A DNA stretch of 64,000 bases from Gigantopelta aegis (lineage: Eukaryota > Mollusca > Gastropoda > Neomphalida > Peltospiridae): assembly GCF_016097555.1 (NCBI RefSeq), contig NC_054707.1, positions 83,254,653 through 83,318,652 on the forward strand, in the 5' to 3' direction. Within the stretch, counting starts at the first letter, position 1; each line of letters opens with the position of its first letter. The translations under genes were made by a program, and so were the position numbers. The notes beneath the pieces are model-generated. The model saw nothing but the letters and a program-made list of their open reading frames with translations. It had not been told where the DNA came from and did no database searches. This document shows, piece after piece, positions 1-12,496 of this stretch.

Positions 1-1205
1 AGTTTTAGGGGCTGAAATAATATGTATAGTTCTAAAGGTGAAATGATATGTATAGTTTTAGGGGCTGAAATAATATGTATAGTTTTAGGGGCTGAAATAA
101 TATGTATAGTTTTAGAGGTGAAATAATAATATGTATAGTTTTAGGGGCTGAAATGATATGTATAGTTTTAGAGGCTGAAATAATATGTATAGCTTTAGGG
201 GCTGAAATAAAATGTATAGTTTTAGGAGCTGAAATAATATGTATAGTTTTAGAGGTGAAATGATATGTATAGTTTTAGAGGTGAAATGATATGTATAGTT
301 TTAGAGGTGAAATAATATGTATAGGTTTAGGGGCTGAAATGATATGTATAGTTTTAGAGGTGAAATGATATGTATAGTTTTAGAGGTGAAATAATATGTA
401 TAGTTTTAGAGGTGAAATAATATGTATAGTTTTAGAGGTGAAATAATATGTATAGGTTTAGGGGCTGAAATGATATGTATAGTTTTAGAGGTGAAATGAT
501 ATGTATAGTTTTAGAGGTGAAATAATATGTATAGTTTTAGAGGTGAAATGATATGTATAGTTTTAGAGGTGAAATAATATGTATAGTTTTAGAGGTGAAA
601 TGATATCTATAGTTTTAGAGGTGAAATAATATGTATAGGTTTAGGGGCTGAAATGATATGTATAGTTTTAGAGGTGAAATGATATGTATAGTTTTAGAGG
701 TGAAATAATATGTATAGCTTTAGGGGCTGAAATAAAATGTATAGTTTTAGGGGCTGAAATAATATGTATAGTTTTAGAAGCTGAAATAATATGTTTAGTT
801 TTAGGATAAAATAATATGTATAGTTTTAGGGGCTGAAATAATATGTATAGTTTTAGGGGCTGAAATAATATGTATAGTTTTAAGGGTGTGAATAATATGT
901 ATAGTTTTAGAGGTGAAATAATATGTATAGGTTTAGGGGCTGAAATAATATGTATAGTTTTAGAGGTGAAATGATATGTATAGTTTTAGAGGTGAAATGA
1001 TATGTATAGTTTTAGAGGTGAAATAATATGTATAGCTTTAGGGGCTGAAATAAAATGTATAGTTTTAGGGGCTGAAATAATATGTATAGTTTTAGAAGCT
1101 GAAATAATATGTATAGTTTTAGAGGCTGAAATAATATGTATGGTTTTAGGGGCTGAAATAATATGTATAGTTTTAGGGGCTGAAATAATATGTATAGCTC
1201 CAGAA
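1..1205. repeat. 26/27-bp minisatellite, cut by left window edge
   Basis: About 45 imperfect units built on 'tatgtatagttttag' followed by either 'gggctgaaataa' or 'aggtgaaatgata' run from the first base to about 1205. Units alternate between a 27-bp 'ggggctg' form and a 26-bp 'gaggtg' form. The unit has few stops, so short spurious ORFs appear on both strands; they show no codon signal or domain. By position it lies in the last intron of the left LITAF-like gene. The paralogous intron at 27437-27470 holds one unit only. Confidence 0.95.
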
Positions 1206-1449
1206 TAAGTCAAGTCAGGAGCTATAGGCTTAGCCTATAGGTGATTAACTCGTTTTCCTAGCTAGCCTCCTACTCATACATGAGGTCACCATTGACTACC
1301 AGGTGATTGACAATTTTGAACCCTGTACTGGCAAACATTTTGTTTCCGTCAGCAACAGTTTGTTACAACAGTACAGAGTAAACAAGAATTTGATGTTATT
1401 TTTTCTTTAATGCAGCATACTATAATAGTAACTATTTCTTTTTTTCCAG

Positions 1450-1561
1450 GTTTTGGCTCGGGTGTTGCCTGATTCCGTTCTGCATTGATGCAGCTAAAGA
1501 TGTCAGCCACACCTGTCCCAGCTGCGGTCAACTGTGCGGAAAGTTCCAACATTTCAGTTAA
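1450..1561 (+). CDS. LITAF-like protein, terminal exon only (paralogue 1)
   Basis: A polypyrimidine tract and CAG acceptor (1447-1449) precede a 112-nt exon ending in TAA (1559-1561). One base completes a split codon; the exon then encodes the second half of a LITAF (SIMPLE-like) domain: a Trp-Leu-Gly-Cys-Cys hydrophobic stretch, PFCIDAAKDV, and the terminal zinc ligands in HTCPSC. LITAF-domain proteins are small monotopic membrane proteins of late endosomes and lysosomes whose two CxxC-type knuckles bind one zinc. The exon is the same length and phase as exon 3 of the complete gene at 16654-27785, so it is a tandem paralogue. Its first exons must lie left of the window. The encoded residues look functional: no stop and all cysteines kept. 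Confidence 0.88.
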
Positions 1562-1570
1562 ACCACTAGG

Positions 1571-1672
1571 CCTAATGTGTCACTCTGTGCCTAATGTATC
1601 ACTCTGTGCCTGTGTCACTCTGTGCCTAATGTGTCACTCTGTGCCTAATGTATCACTCTGTGCCTATTGTGC
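1571..1672 (+). repeat. Short tandem repeat in the 3'UTR just after the LITAF stop
   Basis: Units of 'gcctaatgtgtcactctgt' (about 19-20 bp, five or so copies, some shortened) start ten bases after the stop codon. The paralogous 3'UTR at 27786-27830 has one equivalent stretch ending in the shared 'gcctattgtgcagtcca'. Confidence 0.85.
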
Positions 1673-1766
1673 AGTCCAATTTTCGGATAATATTTGTTTT
1701 GGAAACGTATATTACAAAAAATATATGCTTTATAATATTCATACACTGGAATTTGTTTAGCATCTA

Positions 1767-1946
1767 CAGGGCCGTACCCTGACCAAAATCCATGGGGGGG
1801 CACTAAATTTTATAAATAATTTTTAACATACTATAAAGATTAAACATTTCTATACTATTACTGGAGATATATAAAAAAAAGAAAAAAGGACAAGATTCTC
1901 AGGGGGGGCAGCTGCCCCCCCTGCCCCCCCGGAGGGTACGGCCCTG
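1767..1946. mobile_element. 180-bp MITE with 13-bp inverted ends
   Basis: The ends CAGGGCCGTACCC and GGGTACGGCCCTG are perfect inverted repeats. Flanks are both 'atcta', a 5-bp target-site duplication. The interior has a G-run and a C-run that could pair. CAGGG-type ends suggest a hAT-related non-autonomous element. No coding capacity. Confidence 0.85.
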
Positions 1947-1950
1947 ATCT

Positions 1951-2073
1951 ATTTGGTTATTTAACAACAAATGACAATTGTGTGATTATTTAACAACAAA
2001 TGGCAATTGTGTGATTATTTAACAACAAATGACAATTGTGTGATTATTTAACAACAAATGACAATTGTGTGAT
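1951..2073. repeat. 29-bp tandem repeat, four copies
   Basis: 'ttatttaacaacaaatgac' plus 'aattgtgtga' repeats four times with one base difference in the second copy. The duplicate locus near 27928 holds one related copy ('taataacaaatgacaa'). Confidence 0.9.
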
Positions 2074-2756
2074 TCTGCTAGCATTAAAACAAATACAAGT
2101 GAAAAGCAGAAAAACTAAGAAATATATATTTTTTTTTTTCAGGCATTGATTTTTGATGTCCATATTCATTTTTACTGTCTATTTGATACATGTGATAATT
2201 AGAAATAATTTTATACATTATATTTATCATGCTCGTAACTATTTTTGTACTATACCGGTAATACATGTAGTTGTTGGTGAATTCAGAGTGAATTTGCAAG
2301 TGTTTGCAGCTTCTTTTCTGAATTTTTATTAAATAACATACCGTATATAATGTCTTCAGTTATATGAAATGTAAAATACATGTACTTAATTTTCCCTCAT
2401 TTTTACATGACTATTTAATAATAAATATAATAAACATATACCATTGTCTTTCACTGCATATTAACCACTGATTAATTATTTTTATTTTGAATATTTAATA
2501 AAATTTGTGTTCTTTAAAAATTAATTTTTTTCAATAAATACTGGTAGCTAAAAAAAAAAAGTTGAAGAATGGCAAAATTGTGTAATTTATATGAAATTTA
2601 AAAATACTTAATTTTTTTTATCATTTTGACTTGACTATTTAATAATAATAATGTTTAATGAAATATGTGTTCTTTAAAAAAATGAAGAAAAAAAAAGCGC
2701 TAATAAATGGCTAACCTGTGTAGTTTGTCACTTGGCTAATTGTGGCTTGTTTCGGA

Positions 2757-2942
2757 TCATTTACGGTTATATGGCATTGGACATATGGTTAAGGACCACA
2801 AAGATATTGAGGGAGGAAACCTGCTGTCGCCACTTCATGGGCTACTCTTTTTGATTAGCAGCAAGGGATCACTGACGGGGATCAATCCCAAACCGACCGC
2901 GCATCAAGCGAACGCTTTACCACTGGGCTACGTCTCGCCCCA
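2757..2942 (-). mobile_element. tRNA-derived SINE, internally deleted
   Basis: Read on the minus strand it begins with a tRNA-like head: 'ggcgagacgtagcccagtgg' contains the A-box and 'ggtttgggattgatcc' the B-box region. The tail at the left is of 'ggttatatggc' type. The body between B box and the 'cagcaagggatc' core is deleted. The duplicate locus around 31450 has no SINE, so this insertion postdates the segmental duplication or was lost there. Confidence 0.85.
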
Positions 2943-3560
2943 TAATTAGATGAAGACATCTTGTTTTAAAACTTGGATAACTTGATCAAGATATTTGTAT
3001 CATCTTTTGGGGAATGAGACATCTTGAGAATTATGCTTGATCAAAACAATGAGTTTGTCTTGTCAAGTGATGATATATATGTGCCAGTGTATCATAAAAA
3101 CACTTTTCAAATATATTGATTTAGATAATGGGTATAAGCAAAGAATGAGATGAAGTTTGAATGTTGTGTTTGTTTGGGTAGAATATTTTGTGATTTCTAC
3201 AAGCATTTTGAATCTTGTATTCGTTACATGTAGCTTGAGTTTATTAGAGTGTTTTAAGTTATTTTGTTTACCTTTTTGAGGACTACTTCACTTTAGGGAT
3301 TATTTATGATATATATATTTATATTCATAATGTTTGTATTGCTTTTAATTATTTGTTTTGTCAATATACACAATGTGTTCTTTGACATAAGTTCGTCATA
3401 GTACATTATGTCATCTTTTTATGATTTCCTTTTTAAAAATATTCTTTATTAATGTTTATTACTATGTGGCCTTTGACTTAAAATTTCCATCACTCATGAG
3501 ATTTAGTTCAAATAAAATATTTTCAATTATTACTGCTGTAATGCATTTGCTATAATGTAT

Positions 3561-3566
3561 AATAAA
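3561..3566 (+). terminator. Putative poly(A) signal of LITAF paralogue 1
   Basis: AATAAA followed by a T-rich and G/T-rich tract. The same hexamer and downstream sequence are conserved at 32094 in the duplicate 3'UTR. This conservation is the main support; another AATAAA lies about 50 bp upstream. Confidence 0.55.
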
Positions 3567-3700
3567 AACGTGTAAATTGTAATTTTGTTTTCTTTGTTAT
3601 TTCCTAAGGATATAAGAACTGATGAAGTTCAATAAATAGAACATGGTAATTAGTACAGGAAAAATAATTATTGTTGTAAATAGGAGGAATCAAAAGGCTT

Positions 3701-4849
3701 GCTGCATCTGTATACATCATTCTTAAATATGTTGGAAAATCTTTCAAGCGTAATCAACCAATACAAGAGTGAAATTACTGCACACTTCAACTCACTTGTG
3801 CTCATTAGATACGTTTTGAAACAACTCTTAAAGCCGCACGCCCTAGTTCCATCCAGCGAAAATAAATTATAATTTGGTTAATCTACAAACCTGTAACACA
3901 CTTAGATCACGTTTTTATCAAATGGAGTGAAAAAGCAGATTTTATATCGATAAATACCATGGGAATCCCCATGTCCCAATTGCTTGAAATAATTTTGAAA
4001 GTTAGTATTCTGATGTCACCGGTAGATGTCGCTCGAAGCACAACAATGCCTACGTCACGACAAATTTCACAGAGTGTGCACAGACTTGGGGTGCGTTCCT
4101 TTCACCTCTCCTGGACATGTTCCAAACTGTTCTGTCCTGGTTGTATCCCATCTCCAGATATCGTAAGACTTAGCAAAATTATTGGTTTTAAGGGTTTGTA
4201 ACGTTTTGTATTGAGATACTTACTTGTCTGAACTTTATTGTTACTGAAAATGTTCACGAATTGTGAAGAAAAATCTCACAAATGAACAACAAGCAAACGA
4301 CAACAAATCGGATTTGATTGCGCGAACCATGCACGAGAAAACAAACCGAACCAAAATGGTCACGTGGTATACCAACGTCTGTGACATTGAAATGGGAATA
4401 TCCCCTCTGAAAATAGATTAGAGGCCCGTGGCATTTTATGAAATACGAAAAATGCATGTTGTGGTATTACAAACACCAGGATTACCAGGATTACCAAAAA
4501 ACACTTCAGGTGAATGGAAATGTATATTCTAAATAATAAACGGTAAGTAAAGTGCAATTTTATTTGTGAAAAAATGGGTTTAATAGCGAAAAACAACGGC
4601 GTAATGGTTAACAACTAGGGCGTGTCCCTTTAAATGGTGTCACACAGCCTCTCGTATACTGCATAGTATTCCAGGGTTCATACACTTTAAATGGTTTCAT
4701 TTTCCAGGACTTTTAAGAGCTATTTTTGTTCATTTTCCAGGACTCAGTTTTTAAAGAGGTGTTCAAAACATTATTCATTCAGGGGGCGATCAATTTATTT
4801 GATCCCTTCTTATTTCGATACCTGCATAGGGGACCTTTAATTTGTATAG
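3701..4849. other. Intergenic, nothing recognised
   Basis: No exon-like ORF, RNA gene or clear repeat seen. Short ORFs of up to about 85 codons on both strands have no recognisable motif. Confidence 0.5.
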
Positions 4850-5130
4850 CCTTAAAGTTAAAATTTTGTTTTGTTCAACGACGTCACTATACGTCTATAG
4901 AGCACATTGATTTATTAATCATCGGCTGTTGGATGTCAAACATTTAGTAATTTGACATATAGGAAACCCTCTAAATTTTTTCATTGGTAGCAGGGGATCT
5001 TTTATATGCATTATTCCACAGACAGGATACAACACACCAGTCGTGGTGCACTGGTTGGAACGAGAAATAGCCCAATTGATCCTAGACCGACCACGTATCA
5101 AGCGAGCGCTTTACCACTGGGCTAGAGGCA
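4850..5130 (-). mobile_element. tRNA-derived SINE, near full length
   Basis: Minus-strand element. Its tRNA-like head is at the right ('tagcccagtggtaaagcgct' A box; 'ggtctaggatcaa' B-box area), followed by 'atttctcgttcc', 'cacgactgg', 'tataaaagatcccctgct', and an A+T-rich tail ending in 'cgttgaacaaaac'. Part of the segment between the B box and the core is missing. Confidence 0.88.
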
Positions 5131-5988
5131 TGCAGGTAGGTAGTTGTTATGCTAGGTGTCTTTCATAAGCATGTTAAATAGTACATTATATGAAAAAAGA
5201 TAGTACATAGTATGTGCTGTTGAAAAATTTAACTCTTTCAGATTATTCAGCAAGAAAAACTTATTTAGGCTACCGCCAATCATGTTTTTTTTTCTTTCTT
5301 TTTTTTCTCAATTTTATTATTTATTATTTTTTCGGTGTAGGCTAAAATTAATAGTTTCATCAATGTATGTATGGTCAGGGTGGGATGCAATCGATTCGTC
5401 CACTGAAAATTCGTCCACTGAGGAACTCGAGACGATTCGTCCACTACAAAAAATCAGTTCTGGACGAAGTATATGTACGTGGGGGCTAAATAAATTATTA
5501 TATATATTTTACCCCGTATTTTTTTTGCTGTCATAAATTTACAACGGTGAAAATAAATTATATTGCATTAGATTACGCTTGGTAGATGTTTTTGTAACAA
5601 TGCTCTGCAGACATAATTCTTTGGCGGGTCGTATTTTTATTTTTGGCACCGTGTTTATTTATTTAATCAAATTATTACCGTTTAAACTTTAAACATAGAT
5701 TAATGACGTCAGATATCTGCTTTAAGGTAAGAATGAAAAATGAGCCTCGCGGAAATTCTCATTCGGCCTGAACAGGATAAAACAGATATTCAATGTCATT
5801 TACTAGTTATTCTGCAGATCATAAAAATTAAGGGAAAAAGCTAATATTTCTATTTCAACCACATTGTACGATGACCTAGGGGTCAAATGAGCGATTTTGT
5901 AATGTATAGCTTGTGATGTCACGAGTGACATCAAATGTCATAGCCTGCGAGTAGTAGGATATACTTTGCTTTATCCGTCATCATATTC
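5131..5988. other. AT-rich intergenic with 'attcgtccact' repeats
   Basis: Three copies of 'attcgtccact' lie at 5392-5450. The same motif in reverse orientation sits at 12930-12950 and 13108-13165 inside the ISL2EU element. I read these as ends of a MITE family, not as one element spanning both. Nothing else recognised. Confidence 0.45.
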
Positions 5989-6096
5989 TGTCAATAGAGT
6001 GGTTGCACATGACGTCACAGATCGGCTGTCCGCCATTTTGGAGACAACGGTTCTTTGTTTTCAATAGTCGAAGCGTGTTATACGAACAGCGATACA

Positions 6097-9039
6097 ATGC
6101 CTAAGGTGAAGGGGAACTACTGTAATGTTGAGGGATGTCACAATCGATCACAAACAGACAAAGAAAATAAGAAACATTACTACAGACTACCAGCTGTTAT
6201 TAGAAACCAAGGGAAAGAATGTGAAAATCTCAGCTCTGACCGACGACGATTGTGGCTTTCAAAATTGAACCAGAACATGGACGGCAAAAATTTATCAAAT
6301 GTTCTCATTTGTTCAGAACATTTTATAAATAGTAAGTATATGCAATACTTGTTTAATTTTGGGAAATATACCACCTGGTCCCTACCCCATTATATAATTG
6401 ATATATATATAATATAATAAAGACTCAAAGAGGGAACCTAACCGTACATTTATTATTTTCTTTTGAAAAATTAAACCCAGAAAAAAGCCATAGTCATTCG
6501 CAAGTTAAGAAATATCTTCTTGTCAGTTAGAGCTGTACTTAGGGGTTAGTCCTTTTTAAATTATTATTTGAACCCACACCATCTAGTTGTTTTGGGCTAG
6601 GTACATAATCCCTACTACATGCACTGGGGCACAACAGAATAATAAACACTTGTTTTTGGAATGATTTCAATTTATTTATTAAAATCCAATGCATATAAAT
6701 GATATACATACACATACATAATATGAACAAAGCTGCATGTAGGCCTACACAAAGCACATTAAAACAGTAGCATTGGAAATGGAAAAACACACACACACAC
6801 ACACCTTTCAGCATATTAGATAATGTATTTTGAAGTTAAAAAAACAAACAAAACAATTATATAAAAAAACAATGCACAAGTTCATATACATATTTAACTT
6901 GTTACGGCCTATCTTGGACATTCCTGAGTTTGCTGCACTTTTTAAGATGTTATCGACTAACAGACTTTTTAACGATTGTAATTACATATCAAATATATTT
7001 TTCTGCATAAAATATTAGTGGCTGTATATTAAACATATTTCTGGTCGTTCTAATATTTGTACTAGGTTAAATTTCATCTTATTTCCTAAAATGTTTTTTC
7101 GTAGACCTACGAAATTATTTGAAGACAAAATCCAGTTTGGTCTTCTTACAAATATTAAGACACCAGAATTAATCATATAAATATTTTATTACAATGCAGC
7201 AAACTCAGGAATGTCCCTTTAACATCCCCTGCTCATCAGGGCAAATAATTTTTTAACCTGGCCACTCTTAGTTTTTATTATTTTTTTGTGCCATACTCTA
7301 CATATATCCTAAAATTAGTGTTGGGAATCAGTTTATACCAACCGATCAACTTTTAATTATGTTATGAACTCAAGAATTTGCACATGTATACTAGTGTTCA
7401 CCAGGACAGACCCAACAAATTGCAAATTTTACATTTAATATTACTTTTCTTTATATACATATGAAAACACCAACACCATCATATAAAATGGAGGATAAAT
7501 TAGTTATTTAGTGTTTTCTAAAAAAAAAAACCTGCCATGGCAAGGTAAGACTAAAACACCATTTTCAGTGCACATTTTTTGGTTGATTAAAGATGAAAAA
7601 AAAAGATTAATTGAAATAAAAATAAATGTAATTAATGTGCTTGCTCCAATAAATTAATGGCAAATTTTATTAATAATAATACACTTTTGAAGTGTTATAA
7701 AGGCAGTTTTAGAATTAATTATTGAAAAAGGCTTGTTTAATCAAAAACATTTGTGTATGTATTAATAACATAATATATTTTCAGAAAAAAAAGGCCTACT
7801 TGTACCAAAAAACCCAGTCCAGACTGGATACCAACAGTTGATATGTCGAAAGCAGCAAAGGAAAAACCAGATTCAAAGTCACCTGCTGCTAACAAACAGT
7901 ACCAGAGAAAATTTGACAGAGCAGAGAAATGTGATGCAGCTAACACTTTGCTAGAACTAAACACAATGTTTGAAACAGATGCACATGATGATTCAGATTG
8001 TGTTTCGGATGCTGAAACAGGTACTGCTATTCAGACCGATATTGACCAGCCACTCTTTTCAGCCATGCATGAAGAATTACAGTCACTTAGGACTGAAAAT
8101 GTAACATTAAGTCGACAAATCTGTAGTGCATCATCACAGTTCAAGGTATTTGAATTCGAAGGAGATGACGAAAAAGTCAAGTACTTTACAGGCCTGCCGA
8201 AATTTACACTGTTAATTTCCATTTTCCATTTCTTGGAATCATGTTTGCCAATGAAGCAGTCTTTGGATAAATTTCAGATTTTGATCTTGTGTTTAATGCG
8301 TTTACGATTGAATTTGTCTTTACAGTTATTGGCCTATCAGTTTAATGTGTCACAAAGCACAGTTGCTAGATACTTTGCAGAAACAATTTCTGTGATGTAC
8401 ATAAAAATGAAGCCCCTTGTTTCTTGGCCAGAACGTGATGAATTAATTAAAACAATGCCAATGCAATTTCGTTAAAATTTTGGTACTAAGGTAGCAATCA
8501 GTATAGACTGTTTTGAAATTTTTATTGATAGACTTTCAAATGTACTAGCAAGAGCCCAAACCTGGTCGAGCTATAAACATCATAATACTGCAAAATATTT
8601 AACTGGCATCACCCCACAAGGGTCCATATCATTCATATCATTAGGATGGGGAGGTCGTGTAAGCGATAAATATATCACTGAAAACTGTTCCTTTCTGTCA
8701 CATGTTTTGCCTGGTGACATCATTATGGCAGATCGAGGTTTTGATATATCGGACACACTAGGGAGTGTATGTGCTGAAGCACGAATACCAGCATTCACAA
8801 AAGGAAAAAGCCAACGGTCACCACTAGATGTTGAAAGTACCCGGAAACTGGCCAGTAATCGAATACATGTGGAACGTGTAATTGGAATGGTTCGCCAAAA
8901 ATACACCATTCTTAGTGCTACACTTCCAATTGAATTTCTGATCACTAAAGGAGGAGAAAGAGTTGCCCAGTTAGACAAAATGGTTCACATATGCTGTGCT
9001 CTTGTAAACTTGTGTCCATCAGTTGTAGATTTTAACTGA
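6097..9039 (+). pseudogene. ISL2EU transposase (THAP / HTH / DDE_Tnp_4), broken
   Basis: Exon 1 (6097-6331) encodes a THAP zinc finger: CNVEGC supplies the first Cys pair and CSEHF the Cys-x2-His, with a GTAAGT donor at 6332. Exon 2 begins after the CAG at 7782-7784. It encodes a linker (PDWIPTVDM), a helix-turn-helix region around 8200-8400 (FNVSQSTVARYF), then the RNase-H-fold catalytic domain: first Asp in SIDCFEIF (codon 8506-8508), second in ADRGFD (about 8728), Glu in RIHVERVIG (about 8870). An in-frame TAA at 8473-8475 interrupts it just before the first Asp; reading then continues in the same frame to TGA at 9037. The exon 1 and exon 2 phases as seen do not match by one base, near a run of eight A. 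One to two defects in a otherwise well-kept ORF mean a fairly young but dead copy. Confidence 0.85.
6332..7784 (+). other. Intron of the THAP transposase
   Basis: AT-rich, with a GTAAGT donor and TTTTCAG acceptor. It holds a short (AC)n at 6786-6802 and no other feature I recognise. Confidence 0.55.
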
Positions 9040-9381
9040 GTATATGAACAGACATAGACTATAACATTACAAGTGACCGACGTACCATATTTGTGAAAAA
9101 CTATGTACATGTCTGTAGTAATTTATAACATTTATTTGTAAAATATATGTAATCTGATAAATAAGTCATATTTACTATTGTACATATTTTATGCCATTAG
9201 ACATTGTTATTATGCTTTAGATATGTATGATTATGAATATTGTCCAATGTCCATCTTGTTTAGGAGAGCACTTATATAGGCTCTGCCTGTTGTGCAATCC
9301 TTTTGATTCTTTTTTGATCATTAAAATATCTCAAAACAAAACAAATTTACTGTCGAATGTTCCATGACGTTTTCACTGAAA

Positions 9382-9518
9382 CAGGGTTCGAAATTGACAT
9401 GGAGCAATATGCAATAACTACTCAAAATACACAATATGCTGACCGGCAGTACATCATGTACTGAAAAGTAAAAGTAAATTTAAATTTTCTAATATCACAC
9501 AATGAATTTCGAGCCTTG
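9382..9518. mobile_element. 137-bp MITE, hAT-like ends
   Basis: CAGGGTTCGAAATT at the left and AATTTCGAGCCTTG at the right form 14-bp inverted repeats with two mismatches. No convincing target-site duplication. It lies in the 600 bp between the two convergent ISL2EU genes. Confidence 0.65.
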
Positions 9519-11505
9519 CTGTTGAGTGGCAGCTAGTGTAGTGCTCTTTTGTATATGTACTTTAACCAGACTGGACAATACAGCACTAGTTGGGATATGG
9601 TACAAGTGAACAAAATGTGTAAGGTATATTTGTTATATTTGCATATTCGGATTCTTTTGTCTTAGTGAATTTGTTTTAACAAATTGAGGCAGTTTCCGAC
9701 ATTCTCTGCAAAACCATTTCCCCCTGGGCGCTTTCTCCATTCCAATACACAGATAATGAAACCACTGAATGTCACAATTTTCGTTGTCACAGCAGATCAT
9801 GAACCCAGATTCAACTTGATCACAGTAGCACCACGTTTCCTCAGATGTACTGCATTGACCCTGTGTGTCAGTTGTTGTATTTGATGGCATTAAAGCATTG
9901 TCTGTCGTCATTCTTGAATAGTATTTACCCACCAGTTCAGGTAAAATTGCCCTCTGAAATAGACAGTGTGTTTTGCTACAAATAACCTGCCACAACTCTG
10001 GATCAAAAGTGATCAGTTCCACATGCAAATCGCATTTTGTCCATACAACAAAAAAACATGTCCCCAATGATGTTACTCCCAACTGAGTCTGTACCTGGTA
10101 GAAGTATGCATGATCTCTCTTCAGTTGTATAATGCCATTGTCGTTTTTTCCTAAAAAGAACTTTGGGTCACAGCAATTGTCCAAGGAATTCTCTCGGACT
10201 GAAAATGGACATTTTATTTCTAAACAGAACTTCCCACAACAGTCACAGGATACTACCCCATCCGGTGAAGCTCCAAGGTGTGGGAAGTCGGTGCTAATAA
10301 TAAAACCACTATCCTCGATTTTCAAATTTTCGTGAAATGTGTCCATTTTCTCAAGAAGGTCTGCCTTTGCAGTTTTTTCATGCTTGCATCCCCACCGAGT
10401 AGCTTCGTTAGAAAATGTTGACGATTCTGGATAACATATGGTCTTCACCAGGCTTTTAGCTGGATTCAAAACACTGGTGTTGCATGCCGACTTGGCATTT
10501 GATGCCGTTATCCTTCCTGCCCTGAATCGATGCCACAGTTTTGATTGAGACTGCGTACGGGTGGCAATCTCTACTTCCTTTGCTTGGTCAGGACTTGTTT
10601 GTACTTTGATATTAACACAGAGTTCGAGTAACTTTGTATACTCCATGTTCATACAGCTGTCATCTTTCAAGTCGGTTAACATCTGGGGAAACTGATGTTA
10701 TAGGTTTTGGAATATACCAGTTTGAGTATGGCTCAATTGTAGCCAACAGAACTGGTTTTGTTCCTGTCGAGTGCAGTTCTTTGAAGAGGGTGTCCAGTTC
10801 ATGTGGTGACGGTGGAAGAAGCTTTGAACAAACCGCAGAAGTTGATGCCTGTGGAGTTTCATATATCTGATCAATATTGTCATCTAATTTTCTTTTTAAA
10901 CCTTTTGCAGAGGTAAAATTAATGTCGGTAAGCTGGCTCTACGGCACATTTTTTATGGCAGCTGGCAACATCCAGTAGGCAGGCCTTTTAGTCACAGTTG
11001 CTGAATTCCGTATCCGTACAGTGGCCTCTATGGAAAACAGCAGAGCCGCAATATGGGTACACGCTTCTCCGAGGCCGGCCATGCATGTACAATGGGTGCC
11101 CTTGACAACACCATCTTTATGTGAAATTACCCATGGTCGCAGTGGTTTTTCCCTCAATCTTTGTGAATGAAGAACCTAAATGAAATAAATATTGTTAATT
11201 GCACATTTAGGACCTATATTTGCTTTAAGGCCTAATTTAAAATATAAAAAAATTCTGCAATCACATATGCTCGGAAATTGATATAAGTGGCTACAACAGT
11301 TAATCTTCAGCTAATAAAATATTCCTTTAAATAAATAAATTTTTATAAGTTTCAAGGAATTACTCTACATATCTGAAATATGGCTAACCCAAAATATGTT
11401 CTAGTATGAGCCCTGATATAAACAAACTTGGTGGGAAAGTCAAATTCTTACGTTCGAGCCCTTCTCTATATATCAGGGCTCGAATTTAAAAATGTTTCAC
11501 CTACA

Positions 11506-12312
11506 CAGGCCTGCACAAATTAAAAATTTGCATAACCGGAAAATCGGTTATGCCAAATAAAATTGCATAACCTATTTTGATTTGCATAACCGGTTTTTTT
11601 TAAAAATGAAAAAGAACTTTAAAATAATTTTAATAAAGAACACCATTGTCATGTTGAAGTAAAAATGAACTGTAATAATATACCTTTATAGTATACACGT
11701 CAAACTTATACAGTCAAATTTTTCATCACCATGTGTGATATTTGACAATTTCCCGTAATCAGCCGAAGTTTACCGATTAACGTTTATTAATGGAAGTATC
11801 GCAATTTCTGATTGGCCGCATTTTGAAGGAATTCCCTTCGGTGACATCCAACAACCAATGAGAATATCTTACACTTCACAATATAAGTATTCTAGCTAGA
11901 CTGGTATCTGCCATTTCCGTAACATTTAATTATAATAACACGTCGGAAACCAGTCAAGTTGTTTGTACCCGCGATGTATCGTACGGTCACACGTTTTCGA
12001 TCGACACGCGTTTCTGATCGTTCACATTTGTAATTGCAATAGTGCGAGAATGTGCGAACACTGATGTCACCACAAGAACGAAAACGAACACGGAAGTCAC
12101 TGCTTTGTTCCGAGAGAAAAATTATTAAATACTTATAATTTTTTATTTATATTTTATTCATATATTTCGCTTAAGCGATCGAAAACCGGTGACTCTAGGA
12201 CATTTTATTTTATTCAGAAAGTTTTGCACGAACGGTAAATCGGTTATGCGAAATAAATTTGCATAACCGACGCACGAACGAAACGATCGTTCGTGCAATT
12301 TGTGCAGGCCTG
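11506..12312. mobile_element. 807-bp MITE nested in the ISL2EU intron
   Basis: Inverted ends CAGGCCTGCACAAATT and AATTTGTGCAGGCCTG (16 bp, perfect) are flanked by 'ctaca' on both sides, a 5-bp target-site duplication. Subterminal copies of 'gcataaccg' and 'cggttatgc' form further inverted repeats at each end. No coding capacity. The short duplication fits the hAT subgroups that leave 5 bp. Confidence 0.85.
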
Positions 12313-12496
12313 CTACAGCAATTTTTAAACAAAATAAATTAAAAACATTGTCATGGATGACAACAATTTTGAGACTAAAATGTTATTTTTCTGTATGTAG
12401 TAAAATTTATAAAATTGCAACTTGGATGCAATAATACCCAAAGAACAGCCACAAGATTTGTAGCCAAACCTCAAGAATGTTTTTTTTTAAAGAAGT

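Larger units (their letters stand above)
1184..3700 (+). repeat. Left copy of a segmental duplication (LITAF last intron end, last exon, 3'UTR)
   Basis: The stretch matches 27437-32220 in order: the single minisatellite unit and 'aataagtcaa' flank, the phrase 'ccctgtactg', the LITAF terminal exon, 'gcctattgtgcagtcca' after the stop, 'ttttgatgtcc', 'atttatcatgct', and the poly(A) region 'gtgtaaat(t/c)gtaattttg'. The identity is patchy outside the exon, so the duplication is old. The right copy is longer because it carries about 3 kb of extra DNA between roughly 27990 and 31005. Confidence 0.85.

Noticed and set aside
2880-2942. tRNA-like sequences at SINE heads (also 5090-5130, 35640-35692, 54360-54440) as tRNA genes
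   Set aside because: Only A and B boxes are kept, there is no proper cloverleaf, and each continues into a SINE body.
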